A stretch of 64,000 nucleotides of DNA, from assembly GCA_949752735.1 (NCBI GenBank), contig OX457044.1, positions 18,585,685 to 18,649,684 on the forward strand. Direction: 5' to 3'. Shown here piece after piece: positions 1 through 11,831 of this stretch; the stretch's first letter is position 1, and each line of letters opens with the position of its first letter. The notes beneath the pieces are model-generated. The model made no database searches. It worked only from the letters and a program-made list of their open reading frames with translations, and was not told where the DNA came from. The stretch is from Lumbricus terrestris. Its lineage: Eukaryota; Annelida; Clitellata; Crassiclitellata; Lumbricidae. Made by a program: the position numbers and the translations under genes.

Positions 1-1060
1 CAGTTGTTTGTATTTGGGTGCTTGCCAGAATACCAACACAGCTGGTTGTCCGGTGTGTCAGGAAACTGTCATAGCTTTATCAGAACTACCTAACACTGAA
101 GGCTCACAGACAACTATAAACAGAATTTGACAGGATGAAGAAGACATGTTCAAGAGTGATATTCAAAATTTTTCGATATTGCCTCAAAGAATGTTATGAC
201 AGACATCTAGCAAGAAGGAGAATTCCTTCGAATGCAAAAAAGAAGGCGCGTTTTCCAGTAGCATGAGTGGAGTAGACCTAAAGACAGCAGCAAAAGAGAG
301 CAGAAAAAGGCAACGACAGGAGTATGGTGAAAATTGATATGAAGAACGCAAGACAAAAGGCAGTAATGAAGCAGTTGGTGAACTTTCTGCGTTGGCATCT
401 AGTCAGGATTCAGAAGAAGAATACTATTTGATTTAATGCAATGATGAGTATCAGACAACCTAGTCATCGTGCGAGTACATATTCGTCTACACTCAACAAT
501 GGCTGCATAAACAGCTGCTACTAACTGCCTCATTATCAAAAAAGATCCAAGAACAGTTTCTTTAGCTTAGATGTTGGTGCTTTGTATCGTCTTCGCCTTC
601 CAAATAGTTATGCTGTGTTTGTAAATGGAGCTGCCACACTGGCGATTGGTTGTGACATTAATTTCAGAAATCACAGTTTCTAGAAGTTCATAAAAGAAAA
701 ACAAGAAGCAGCTGCAATGGAAGAACAAGAGTGCACATTTGCAGACCTGCTATTACCTCACTGAGAAATCAAAATGTTGCCCATGCAGCATCGACGGATA
801 AAAGGAAAATATGGACCACATAGCTATTGAAGTTCTCACTGGAAATTGTCAGGAAAACTCTTGGCAACCCCAAAAATGGTTAACGACATACAAGACGGTG
901 ACTCTCAGGTCAGTGTTGAAGTAATTGAGAAATGGAATCTCCCCAGACATCGCTCAATGTCGCTCAGTTCGTACATTAACCATTGCGCAACAATTTATCT
1001 ACTTCTGTCCAAATAACATAAAAAGTGTCAAATGGGTTGACCTCTAAATTTCATTTGTTT
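1..1060 (+). other. Unique left edge with decayed coding-like patches
   Basis: No intact gene is visible. Short + strand frames look protein-like but are broken by stops. One at about 35-130 reads CPVCQETVIALSELPN and contains a CxxC pair. Another at about 188-430 is rich in Lys, Arg and Glu and ends in an acidic run. They may be remains of a gene or transposon ORF, but I do not recognise the family. This stretch has no copy elsewhere in the window, so it lies outside the duplication. Confidence 0.25.
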
Positions 1061-1157
1061 TCATTGAAATTTTTTGTGATTATTAAATTCATGATAAGGA
1101 ATAAAACAAGCCTTGTGGAGAACTGCAATCTGCACGATGAATTTTGTGGACCACTCT

Positions 1158-1177
1158 AATATATATATATACACAGT

Positions 1178-1228
<51 letters not shown>
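1158..1228. repeat. (TA)n microsatellite
   Basis: Alternating TA tracts with small interruptions lie just before the point where homology with block C begins (GAAGGCGTGAACTGAC at 1,231). A related (TA)n lies at 35,077-35,126 before the same sequence in block C. The antisense ORF made of Ile-Tyr repeats here is a product of the repeat. Confidence 0.9.
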
Positions 1229-1230
<2 letters not shown>

Positions 1231-1515
1231 GAAGGCGTGAACTGACTTGTTCGAACCGTTCATTGCTCAATTATAAAGTCCATAACACCATAGGTGGTAG
1301 AAACAAGACATTAACTGTCAATCAAACAAATTATGAAGTAGTGAACATATAAGACAGTGAACAATCCTGTATGGAACATCTTTAGTAGTGAACACTCTTG
1401 TAGTTAAAAAGTTTAACTGTTTTTACATTTGATCAATTACATGACCTAGTAGTTTTTCTTTCTATTTCAATCAGTGTTTTCTTTTCTATAACTTCACTCG
1501 ACTAATTGTGACAGC

Positions 1516-1667
1516 ATATGAGCAATAAGCCTATGAGCAATGAGCCATATGAGCAAAAAGACCTATGAACAATAGACCCTATGAGCAATAAGCCATATGA
1601 GCAATAAGCCTATGAGCAATAAGCCTATGAGCAATAAGCCTATGAGCAATCAGCCTATGAGCAATGG
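1516..1667 (+). repeat. 15-bp minisatellite (TATGAGCAATAAGCC)n, block A start
   Basis: About ten imperfect units of TATGAGCAATAAGCC end in CAATGGTCCGTA. They are preceded by about 130 bp of sequence that is also kept at 28,535-28,662 and 35,283-35,410. The same array occurs at 28,663 and 35,411 in this orientation and at 34,845 inverted, so it marks the block edges. Confidence 0.9.
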
Positions 1668-2067
1668 TCCGTACACCACAAATCCTATCCTGATTCCTCC
1701 TCTTCTCATCACATCCCTCGCCATTTCAATTCTAAACATCACCCACCTTAGTCGTCCATCTATCTGCCTGCCTGACTCTCCGGACTTGACCCGCTGCCTA
1801 TCGATTTTGTTTTGATTAAGCACCTGTGAATAAGCTAGTTCCCGCGACTTGGCTTTTGTGGGCGCTGTAGAAGTCTCGAGATTACGATTACGATTAACAC
1901 CTGCTATCATACATTCATATTCTTGAATGGCTTGACCTCACTCTTCTGATAATAAAAATTCATTCATTCATTCGGAAATTTACATAGCGCCCCTTCAAAA
2001 AAAAAGGTCGCAGGTCGTAGAAGGAGCGGTATGCCTGACTGCAGTCCGCGAGCCGGGTAGGCTATAC
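1668..2067. other. Intervening sequence, no gene seen
   Basis: About 250 bp (1,672-1,924) are present here but absent from block C, where the minisatellite end joins ATGGCTTGACCTC directly. The stretch includes a GCGCTGTAGAAG-type tail and ATTCATTCATTC at about 1,957-1,974, which resemble the ends of short retroelements. No coding region is supported. Confidence 0.4.
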
Positions 2068-2075
2068 ATTACAAC

Positions 2076-3231
2076 CATGGGCGCCCGCACATAGGGGCAA
2101 GGGGGGCACTTGCCCCCCCTGGAAAATTGACACCTGTTTTTCTAATTACTACTTTTGGGGTTAAAGAAATTTTTTCCCATTGAAATACTAATGTTACGAA
2201 TGATACACTTCAGTGAAAGTCAGAATTTAAGTGTAGAAATCTCTCTAAAAATAAAAAAGCTCTTAATTTTCTGCCTTGCATTTTTTCAAGCTATTGCTGA
2301 AAACGGCAACAATGACTTTTAACCCTCCTGCGGGTGCCCATTCAAATAGTATTCCTATCGATTATGGCCTACTTGTCTGGAATCTCGCTGTAGGCCAATG
2401 TAATTTTTCACAACTGTACAAAAATTAATTATCGATAAAATTACACGAATGATAAAAATTTGACATTTATCAACAGCCCATTGAAATTACATGTAAGTCA
2501 GAGAGATCTACATATTCATCAGCGTTATATATGGAATCAAGCTGCTTTAAGTCAGGCTGCATTTTGTCCATTTTTGCATGCTGCCAGTACAGAATTTAGG
2601 TAGGTCAAGCTGTAGAGAAACTTGAATAATTGGCTCTGGTTATCACACCTCGAGATTTTCTTCCAAAACCAATTGAAAAAGAATTGATAAAGAATTGATA
2701 CCCCATTCTTCTGATTCTTGGGATCCTCCACCTTCCTAAACGACACCTGCATTAACATCTGACCCACTGGCTACCAGACGTCTTACTTGACTACCCTCTG
2801 AATAGCCTGCCGATTCGATGCAGCGCTTCTGAATAAGTTGGTGCCCTACAATTGACTTTGGAGTGGCACTTTAGAAGTTTAGAAATTATGATCAAAATAT
2901 AGAAGTAACTCGATGGAGCACTTGCCCCTTTAAAACTGATACCTGTTTTTCATTCATTTATTCATTCATTCATTATATAGCGCCTCTTCAAAGACCTACT
3001 TTTTAACATTCTACTTTTGATTTTTAATAAATTTCTTCGCACTAAGAAAACTATTCATATTGAAAATGATAGGCCTGCACACGAGAAATATGCATTAAGA
3101 AACCTCTTTGAAAAATACCCGTGCTCTCACTTCCCAGCTTTGCAATTTTTAAGCTCTTGCGACTAAGAAATCTAGCCATGGCCATCTTAAAAATTTTGCC
3201 CCCCCTGCAAAAATTTCTGCGGGCGCCCGTG
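2076..3231. mobile_element. Non-autonomous hAT-like transposon, 1.16 kb (block A copy)
   Basis: The ends are inverted repeats: CATGGGCGCCCGCA on the left and TGCGGGCGCCCGTG on the right, both followed inward by a C/G-rich GGGGCAAG-type tract. Flanking 8-mers ATTACAAC and GATACAAC look like a decayed TSD. The interior is AT-rich and has no transposase frame. The homologous element in block C is at 35,713-36,866, so it inserted before the duplication. Assignment to hAT rests on the 8-bp duplication and CA...TG ends. Confidence 0.7.
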
Positions 3232-3327
3232 GATACAACAGACTTTGAGATCCTGTGCTGCTTAGCGAAGATAGCCGCGCGCTTGACTTGCGTGGTGGAA
3301 TTGAAGAGCTCCTGCAAGTTTTCGAAT

Positions 3328-3699
3328 CAGTAGCGGCGCCAGTGGGGGCTAGGGGGCTAAGCCCCCCCTAAAAAAGGCCATCTATTTTTTTCTCTCATGT
3401 AAAAATTAAATTTTCGCACGAAAAACCCCTTTTCCCACTTTAGCACCCCAAATAATCGCAAAGGTAAACTACGCACGAGGTTTGCCAGAAGGACACGAAA
3501 AAGGACCATTTTCCAATATTTCGACCAAATGACTAGAAAAAAGGTCATCAGAAATTTTAACGACTGAAAATGGAAAATTTTCTTCAGATTTTGGTCTATG
3601 ACTTAAAAAATGGTCGTCAGAAATTTTTGTGACTGAAAACGGGAAATTTTATCCCACAAATTCAGCCCCCCCCAAACTGAAATCCTGGCGCCGCCACTG
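3328..3699. mobile_element. hAT MITE with 8-bp TSD TTTCGAAT (block A copy)
   Basis: A 372-bp element with terminal inverted repeats CAGTAGCGGCGCCAG and CTGGCGCCGCCACTG, flanked by perfect direct repeats TTTCGAAT at 3,320-3,327 and 3,700-3,707. Both ends have C/G runs just inside. The interior contains two copies of a roughly 65-bp unit (GACTGAAAATGGAAAATTTT-like). Block C keeps only the right part, with the unit amplified. Confidence 0.88.
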
Positions 3700-3737
3700 T
3701 TTCGAATAGACGAATCTGTAAACGAATAGGCCTATAA

Positions 3738-4376
3738 TATTATATTATAATCATGTTGATCAGCATCCTATATATCATAATCATGTTGATCAGCATCCTA
3801 TATCTTATAATCATGTTCATCAGCATGCTATATATTATAATCATGTTGATCAGCATCCTATATATTATAATCATGTTGATCAGCAATCTATATATTATAG
3901 TCATGTTGATCAGCATCCTATATATTGTAATCATGTTGATCAGCAACCTATAGGCTACATTATAGTCATGTTGATCAGCACCCTATATATTATAATCATG
4001 TTGATCAGCATCCTATATATTATAATCATGTTCATCAGCATGCTATATATTATAATCATGTTGATCAGCATCCTATATATTATAATCATGTTGATCAGCA
4101 ATCTATATATTATAGTCATGTTGATCAGCATCCTATATATTGTAATCATGTTGATCAGCAACCTATAGGCTACATTATAGTCATGTTGATCAGCATCCTA
4201 TATATTATAATCATGTTGATCAGCATCCTATATATTGTAATCATGTTGATCAGCAACCTATATATTGTAATCATGTTGATCAGCAACCTATATATTATAG
4301 TCATGTTGATCAGCACCCTATATATTATAATCATGTTGATCAGCATCCTATATATTATAATCATGTTGATCAGCGT
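3738..4376. repeat. 30-bp satellite with 215-bp higher-order repeat
   Basis: About 21 units are built on ATAATCATGTTGATCAGCAT and CCTATATATT (30 bp together). Variant units recur every 215 bp (starts near 3,753, 3,968 and 4,183), seven units plus a 5-bp GGCTA-type insert, so the array grew by amplification of a larger block. Because the unit is a multiple of three, both strands give long repetitive ORFs that should not be called genes. Block C has a shorter array at 37,345-37,650. Confidence 0.92.
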
Positions 4377-4554
4377 TGAACTGTTTTTTTTTATTTCTTC
4401 GCAGAGGCGTCAGAGCCGCTACCCGATCGAGACGGACAGATACCTGGTGCTTCTTCTTCGATCGTTGTACCGACAGCGTTTTGGCTGGCTCTCATCGCCG
4501 CAGTTTACTATGGACTCCAGTCAAACATTTAAAAGACCGCTCAATTGGTTTAGT

Positions 4555-4610
4555 CGTCGGGGCTGGGACTTGAACCCACCGGATGTTCTTCAGCCCTCTC
4601 AGCTATAGCA
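4555..4610 (-). other. tRNA-like pol III A/B boxes (possible SINE head)
   Basis: On the minus strand TAGCTGAGAGGG (4,605-4,594) resembles an internal A box, and GGTTCAAGTCC (4,576-4,566) is a good B box. The spacing of about 29 bp is shorter than in most tRNA genes and no full cloverleaf was made out. This fits a tRNA-derived SINE or a decayed tRNA. The same motif occurs in block C near 37,833-37,872. Confidence 0.35.
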
Positions 4611-5142
4611 AAAAACAGTTGGACCCGATCGACGGGGCGGTAATTCGGACTGAGGAAACTAGAATACAATGTAGGTCCCATCTCATGACGCCGGTACCGG
4701 TGCTGTTTCGCGTTCCACAACATTATTGACTACGTACATCTAGATTTTGACCACGTTTATTTTTCCAATGTCTCGGTCCCCGAAGTGTCAGGTCTCGCAA
4801 AGACTCGCATTAAGTCTCGCCCTATGTACAATGTGGCCTAGTCCTAATCCAAATAGCTGCATTCTCGGTTCTAGAGGGCCTATCAGTTTGCGTCAGACCT
4901 CATTATTCTATCGTTATTGTGTCGTGCTGTAGGCCTATTGCATTGCATTGTATAAAGTAGGATATATAAAGTGTAGTTAGGTCTTTAGGAGGTCCTGATA
5001 TTATATATCACTATATAAATTAAATTGGACGCAGAAAAGACGAAACAGGGGATTGAGGGGAACTTATTATGGACTTTTGTTTGTAAGATCAAAATCGGAA
5101 TAGCGATCTCAGGATAATAGCTAGATATAGAGGTCTACAGTA

Positions 5143-5414
5143 GTGGAAAGAATAAAGAAAAGAAAAGAAGACTAACATGGTATCATTGGTATGGACATGT
5201 GATCAGGATGGAGAGCGGAAGAATGCCGGCAAAGGCGCTGCACGGAGAAGTGGAAGGAACGAGGAGCAGAGGACGGCCAAAGAAGAAATGGATAGATAAC
5301 GTACTGGAGGACATAGAAGACAGAGGATTGGAGCTAAGAAAGGCAATAGAACTCGCAAGAGACCGGCCGAAGTGGATAAGTTTTGTTAGAGCCTCATCGT
5401 CGGTGAATACTTGA
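5143..5414 (+). mobile_element. LINE reverse-transcriptase C-terminal fragment (block A)
   Basis: The + frame from about 5,143 to the TGA at 5,412 encodes the tail region typical of LINE proteins: a Lys/Arg-rich stretch, YGHVIRM, then TRSRGRPKKKWIDN. Everything upstream is missing, as in a 5'-truncated retrotransposition product. It is a transposon relic with a nearly identical partner at 38,412-38,686. Confidence 0.7.
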
Positions 5415-6070
5415 CGGAGGAGAAAGAAAGATAGAGGTTTACTCACATATTTTCATAAGTCAAGATTTTAAGAGACCGAAGGTGAGAAGTGTATTTAAGA
5501 CACGAAGTAGTCTATGCAATGTCGTCTACCCCAATCAGGACTGACCAGGATTTGGAGAACACACTATAGCCAGCTAATCCTCTGTATCAACAACCAGAGC
5601 CAAGGAATGCTAAACCTCAGTTGCCAGCGCGACCAGAGTGCAGTTTTTCAAATTTCATAATTATTATTGTATTGTAAATAGATTGACTGTAACTATAGGC
5701 AGGACTGTACTGGTAAATTTTGAGGTGAGTAGGCCTACAAGCTGACCGGGAGAAAAACCGACTTGTTGGGCCAAAACATTCTGACGACCTTTTTTCTTTT
5801 TCTTTTTTAGTCATCCGGCCAAAATCTTCAGAAAATGTCATCAATTTCCCGTCCAAAGAAACTGATGACCTTTTGGTTTTTTTGTAGTCATGCACCCTCG
5901 TTTACTCGCGTATACCCGTGTACCCTGCATTTTACTGCGTATACCCTGGTTTTCGGGAGGTGAGTAGCCTATATGATGCGTTTTTCGCCGGAGGTGAGTA
6001 CACGCTGTATACCCGCGTATATCCTCATGTACAACCCTGACTATAGGTCCTTTTAAACAATAAGGACATG
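5415..6070. other. Non-coding duplicated stretch
   Basis: No gene is seen. The sequence is kept almost unchanged at 38,687-39,346. It includes short repeats of a GTGAGTA-type motif and GCGTATACCC motifs around 5,900-6,040. Confidence 0.4.
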
Positions 6071-6458
6071 CAAGGGCGGATACAGAAATTTTCGAAGGGG
6101 GGGCAAACATTTTGGGTCTTGTTGGTGGGACAGGGGAAAAATTTCGTTGCCGCCGAAAAAACTGATGACATTTATTTTAGTCAATCGTCCAATTTTCCGG
6201 GAAAAGATAGGCTACCCATTTCAACCGCCGAAAAAACTGATGACCTTTTTTAGTCGTCAGTCATAGTCGAGAGTAATGGAAATCAAACGGGGGGGGGGAG
6301 TCCCATGCGATCAATTTTTTAATAGGGGGACCCGATGTCCTGCTTTTCTCTCCCGCTGCATTTATTTAATGGTTTGTTGAAACCAAATGGGGCACGTCCC
6401 ATGCAATTTTTAAATGGAGGGGGCCATGGCCGGATTGGCCCCCCTGGATCCGCCCCTG
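6071..6458. mobile_element. hAT MITE, 388 bp (block A copy)
   Basis: Ends are CAAGGGCGGATACAG and CTGGATCCGCCCCTG, near-perfect inverted repeats of the CAGGGGCGGATCCAG type. The flanking 8-mers AGGACATG (6,063-6,070) and AGGATATG (6,459-6,466) differ at one base. The interior has G-runs, repeated AAAAAACTGATGACNTTT motifs and no ORF of note. The orthologous copy is at 39,347-39,742. Confidence 0.85.
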
Positions 6459-6649
6459 AGGATATGTACGTCTATTCCTCTGTCTAGAAATGACTCTCAT
6501 GAAGACGTTAACTAAGTTCATTATGCCGGACTTTGCCAGTGATTTGTAACAAAAATCAATTGAAGACATAAAATAATGGTAAAAAGACTTTGAGGCGTTA
6601 TTTAGCAAGAGACGAGTGTTTGCTTTATGCACCGATAATGCACCGGCCT

Positions 6650-7015
6650 GCTATGGGCAGCTATAGGCCTAGTATAGGCTATAGGCCTACTTTATAGGCT
6701 ATATGCCTAGTATAGGCTATAGGCCTACTTTATAGGCTATATGCCTAGTATAGGCTATAGGCCTACTTTATAGGCTACAGGCCTACTTTATGGACTTTAG
6801 GCCTAGTACAGGCTGCAGGCCTACTTTATAGGCTATAGGCCTAGTATAGGCTATAGGCCTGCTTTATAGGCTATGTGCCTAGTATAGGCTACAGGCCTAC
6901 TTTATAGGCTATAGGTCTGCTTTATAGGCTCTAGGCCTAGTATAGGTTGTAGGCCTACTTTATAGGCTATAGGCCTAGTATAGGCTATAGGCTTACTTTA
7001 TAGGCTATAGGTCTA
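6650..7015. repeat. 38-bp AGGCCTA minisatellite (block A)
   Basis: A tandem array alternates AGGCCTACTTTATAGGCTAT and AGGCCTAGTATAGGCTAT half-units, about 38 bp per full unit and about nine units. AGGCCT palindromes make it rich in StuI-like sites. A partner array lies at 39,940-40,298, where a LINE has inserted at its right edge. Confidence 0.92.
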
Positions 7016-7019
7016 CAGC

Positions 7020-8790
7020 ATATTTTTTTGCATGTTGGAAAGCAGTGTCGCTACATTTCCAAATTTAGTTTCTCTTCATTCCATCGAGGCACCTTGTAAC
7101 GGCATACATGTAGCTGAGTTACGGCGCCATACAAATTGCCATTGTTATTAACATAATTTATACAGTTAAATAATGATATTATGATTTCCCGTTACAGTGC
7201 CCATTTGTTTGTCCTTTGAGTAGTTGAATATCTGTATCCCAGATGAAGAATAGTTGAATATTTGTATCTCAGATGATCGAAGACCACTCGATTCCATTTG
7301 ACTGCAGCCTTCTTTCAGACAATCGAATCTCAGATCGATGCCGGTGTCATGGCGGACACAATGCTGTCTGTCAGTAAGGTAGGAGGTCGATCATCCACTG
7401 TAAAGCAGTGGAAGACAAACCAAAAGAAAGAAAGATGCAGTCGCTGGAGAAGAATAATGTACTGGTGAATCAGTGCCATGAATTCCAATAAAATTCGGCT
7501 GATATCGCAAAAACATTATGCTAACATTTAAAGCACATAATCATGATTGTAATACTAAGTTGTGTAGCCTAAATAGGGGTTTCAGATGGCCGATTCTTTA
7601 CAGCAAATTCCCATACTCCCGACGGTGACCCGACATAGCGCGTGGAAAGCTAAATTGATTTCTAGGCCTAATTAAAGGCCACCTTCGATTGCTATTACAA
7701 TTAAATTTTGAATACCAAAGGTCACACAAGGAACTCCTAAGTTTTGTCCACCACAAATTCATAGCTTGAATTTCAAGTAGGAGAGATCAAACGCGCGAGA
7801 TACTGCCATACTAAATGTGGCGGTCCACACCGAAATCAGCATTAAGTCGGAAATTATACATCAGAGATATTTAGGGAAATAGTAGCCTATGTTTATGATT
7901 TTTTTTTGTGCAGAATTTAATTTTTAAACATATTTTTAAAAAGTAATTTCTACAAGTTTTAGAGCTATTTTAATGTTTTTGATATACAAATTAGTTTGTG
8001 TTGAGTTGATTTGTCAATTAATTAGTTTAATTGGAACACTTCCCCCCCCCTTATATCTTCAGTTGGAACAAAGCTAGAGCAATACTTTTTGTCATTTTAA
8101 AGCCGGAGACAAGGCCTTTGAAATGATGTATCAAACTCAATATCTTGGAAAATCACCTTAATGCTGAATTTGGTGTGTGGTGTCACAAATAGTATAACAT
8201 TAGGACCTCTTCACCAACCTCGAAGTGTAGGTTTATTCGAACGCAATGGCCTACGCTAATGAGTTTCATTATGTGCGTGCTAGAGATGTGCGTGTGTCCT
8301 ATAGAATCTTCTGTCGAATATTTGCAGCCACATCGTCGATGCTTCTTGTATAATTATTGGCTTACGTTCTTAGGTTTCCATAAATAAACAATCTAGGCCT
8401 AAATAACGATGACCCTAAGACAACAAATGCTGGCATATAAGCTTACATCGGAAGATTTGCATCCTACCGACATAAAGACAAAATAATTATTTAATTAATA
8501 TCTGCCGCGTCTCTGAGATAGACCTTAACATAACATCATGCTGTTTGCACACGGTTAAAAAATAATTACACCGTTGAAGACATATTCTGGATTATTTGCA
8601 ACTGTGGTGTTGACAATGCTATGTAGTATACAAAATAATTATGTAATGTACTACCTATCTATGTAGCCTACTGCTGCAATGTTACCTAATTAATAGTGAA
8701 TAAACAAAATTAGAAACATGACTGGGAGATCCGATATAGACGGACAGAGATACAGAGTGAGATAGAGAGACAGTGGCAGGTAGAAGTACT
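7020..8790. other. Non-coding duplicated stretch, no gene seen
   Basis: No supported coding region, RNA gene or mobile-element end was found. The sequence recurs at 41,090-42,870 with few changes, and its last part (from about 8,128) recurs inverted at 34,180-34,834 in block B. A C-run at 8,041-8,051 varies in length between copies. Confidence 0.5.
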
Positions 8791-8792
8791 GT

Positions 8793-9110
8793 ATCTGTCA
8801 TGTCATGTCATGTCATTCCGCCATCGTCACTCTGCGACGGTTGGCTGCACGAATGGATGAGCATTTTCCACAGTTGTCTATCTCATGTCATGTTCATTAG
8901 TCTCCTCCCCGAAAGTCCAGTCCATTTCAAGATGTTGTCTGTCCATGCCGTTCTAGGTCCTCCTCTTCCTCTTTCTCCCTCCATCAGTCCCGTCATCAGG
9001 CTGTTTTCTATGCTTTCTTTTTGCTGTCTCATGACGTGTCCGAAGTATCGTGACTTTCTTGTTTTTACGTGGGTTCACATTTCTTGCCTTGTTCCTGCTA
9101 TGAAGTACAC
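8793..9110 (-). mobile_element. LINE 3' fragment, downstream part (split by hAT)
   Basis: Read on the minus strand this is the end of a LINE protein (TRKLRYFGHVMR-like, then GRGGPRTAW-like; the frames are clearer in the block B copy). It ends in a (TGACA)n tail at about 8,793-8,815. The upstream part of the same fragment lies at 11,832-12,040, because the hAT element at 9,111-11,831 split it. Block C has the uninterrupted version at 42,873-43,330. Confidence 0.7.
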
Positions 9111-11831
9111 CAGGGGTTATTTTAAGGTGCAGCTGGACACAAAGTGTGTAGTTGGGAAAGAGATTTGTGCAGTTGAAAATCAGATCTTGTGCAGTTACTT
9201 TTTGCCTAGTTGCGTGAACCGACGAGAAGTTAGTGGTAACAAGTTGGACACAAACATTATAGTAACAGCCCAAAGTGAACATCTTTGAGGCGGTTTATTT
9301 GGGTGATATTTATGTTCAGCAAAAGAGCAGGCCTGTTGAGATTTGGCGTGAACTATTATAATAGATATGGTGATTACATGCAGTTTCAAAGTCAAGCATT
9401 AGACTGATACGGCGAAGGTCACCCGTGTGCATGAAGTAAGAGCGGGGAAAATGGGTGATGTAATGGAAGACAAGGTTCTGCTAAAAATCACACATAGGCT
9501 GCAGACAGAAGAATTTGCATTAGGCTAAATGTATGGGCGGATGCAGATTCAAGGCCTGGTGTAGGTTGATATCCTGATAAGGTTGTAAAGGCCGGGGTTA
9601 TCCTTCATACCATAATGACAACTTCTTGGCCATCGTAGTCTACTTTCTCCTGCTTTTGCCGCTTACTCTGACAAGCTGAAGCAGGAAGGAACGTAGACAG
9701 TCAGACGCATAAAGCAAAATAGTCTACTATAATACAACAACCCAAGTATCTAACTGGAGACAGGCGATGGAAAGAAAAGAATTAATCAGGCAGACATCCA
9801 GACTGAGCTAGTCTTTCAGCCACACAGGCTATCCAATAGGCTACATACATACATGATGTAGGATTGTAGGTCAATGCATACTCAAATTTTCTTCCAAATT
9901 CTCCATATATCCCCATATTACACGCACCCTTTTTGAGTTTATGTGATCCCAACCAAAAATCACCATCCTCAGAATCTGAAAGGTAAACGTAGGCCTATGT
10001 TATTGAACTAGCCTCTCGCACAGGGGTGTAGACTTAGATGGGATAGGATCGAGGAACGGAACCCGGAACTTGTGGTGGTGACGGAGATGCTATATCCCCA
10101 AATATTTCAGAAATATTATCACAAGCATTATTATAGATTTCTACGGTGTTATCCACTGCTTGTCCATAATTATCAATTTTGATACATATCACATATGACA
10201 GCCTAAACTGCCACCATTACGTTGTGTAAATTTAAAAAAATTAAGATACAGGTATGGGGAATTATTCAAGCCTTAAACCACGTCTCTGAGCACCAAATTA
10301 TGATTGAATTTGTCAAGGTAACAGCCTAAAATGCTTTTACAACAGTGGGCAAAATGACTTTTTTCAAACAATAGACGAGAAAAGAAAATTATGAGTAATT
10401 TTTTCAAATGACAGCTTTAAGTGCCAGATTAACAGCATGCAAATGAAAAATTAAGCAATAAGGAGGAGACTCTCTAAACTCTAAAATAAAACCATAGCTG
10501 TCAGCATTTAAAAAGAGCAATTTTGTTCAGATGACAGTTACAGTGTAGAAATTCAGAAATGTAAACAATGGGGAGGGGCATTTATTGAAGTCTCAAACCA
10601 TGCCTTTTGGCGTGCAATTTGTGAGCAATATTTTTAAGGTCACAGTCTAAACGTTGCCATTAATATATTGTAAAAAATATTTAAACAATGGGACGGGACA
10701 CTTATTAAAGTCCTAAACCATGACTATCAGCACTCAAATGATAAGCTACCTCGCTAAATTACAACTTAGAATACCACCAGTGCAGTGTGGAAATTAAACA
10801 AAATTCGAAAATTGGATTAGTATATCACTTCCCAAAACCCCTACCCAGCTATAGGTGCTCGTGCATTGGAAATTATTGTCCTTCGGTCGCTCGTTCGTTT
10901 CCCCAAACCCAGGACTAAGTCTGCGGCTATGTTCACACACACACACACACACATTCTAGTTCTCATGAATGAATGACACCAGAGCTTGTAGCATATAAAA
11001 TTTCCAGCAGTCGTACCCTAAACCAAGTCATGGTGTGGTAAAATATCATTTACATGTAGATCGGCGATACGGCTCCTGGTTAAGACTGCTATTAGCCTAA
11101 ACAGTACATATTCGTGTTGATGTGGGTGTCAGTATAGGCCTATCAATCAATAATGACCATTTGGGAGGTTTGCTAAGGATATTTATCGGTCTTACATCGT
11201 ATTTTGCAGATAGTGGGTTTAAATTTGAAAATAGCTCAAAGATTTCATTTCTTTGGGAAATATCTCGTCTTGTCTGCTAGCTTTAGCTTTAGCAAAACAA
11301 TATCATGTTGATCTTAACGACCAGGGTTTCAGAGCAGAAAAGCAACATTTAGACGTACCATTACATAGGCCTACTAGCGAAAATTTGGAAGTGTCCAGGA
11401 ACATAGGACCATTTAACTTTATTACACTTAGCAATCTTTCTTAGCTATTTCCAATTCCAGCAAAAGCAGAGGATCTTTAAGGGATCTCTAGTCGATTAAG
11501 GATATTGAAAAGTCTAAACGTCTAAGAGCGTCTAGCCGATTTCATTCGCTAATTCATTTGGAAATTTTGCAATGATGAACTTTGAGTCAAACATTGTCAA
11601 AACAATTGATTTTGGTCTTTAATATGAATTTTTATTAAATCGTAAAATCTTAATATTCAAACATCTAAAGCTCTAGTCGAAGGCCAAGCGCAAAGCACCA
11701 GCTTATTAACGAGCGCTCACCAAAAGCTGCTTCAGCTTTGGGGACAAATCCCTGGTCAAGGACTTTCTTATGTCCAGTCTCAAAATACGTCATTTATGTG
11801 CAGTTGAGAAAATTACTTAAAATAACCCCTG
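9111..11831. mobile_element. 2.7-kb non-autonomous hAT transposon, TSD AAGTACAC
   Basis: The element begins CAGGGGTTATTTTAAG and ends with its perfect inverted repeat CTTAAAATAACCCCTG. It is flanked by perfect 8-bp duplications AAGTACAC (9,103-9,110 and 11,832-11,839). Block C at about 43,183-43,195 has the empty site with one AAGTACAC, so insertion followed the duplication. GTGCAGTT-like motifs repeat inside the left end and probably serve as transposase sites. No transposase is encoded. The interior carries a diverged tandem array (10,080-10,880), a short (CA)n at about 10,933 and otherwise unrecognised sequence. Confidence 0.93.
10080..10880. repeat. Diverged ~120-bp tandem modules inside the hAT
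   Basis: Units share ACAGCCTAAA, CCATTACAGTGTG, a GGGGAGGGGCA-like G-rich core, TTATTGAAGTCTTAAACCATG and TCAGCA-TGAAAT motifs. Six or seven copies are visible and strongly diverged. Related modules occur at 15,930-17,040, outside this element. Confidence 0.6.

Noticed and set aside
3740..4364. Repetitive ORFs on both strands (Leu-Ile-Ser-Ile-Leu-Tyr type)
   Set aside because: They arise from a 30-bp satellite whose unit is divisible by three; both strands stay open by construction.
3738..4376. CRISPR-like array
   Set aside because: Units are contiguous without unique spacers, and the genome is clearly animal.
4376..4608. ORFs beside the 30-bp satellite kept in block C (37,573-37,875)
   Set aside because: Conservation is explained by recent duplication; the frame overlaps a tRNA-like antisense motif and has no recognisable domain.
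8773..9288. 171-aa ORF in block A and its 190-aa counterpart in block C (42,853-43,425)
   Set aside because: Antisense to a LINE relic; in A it also runs into the hAT insertion.
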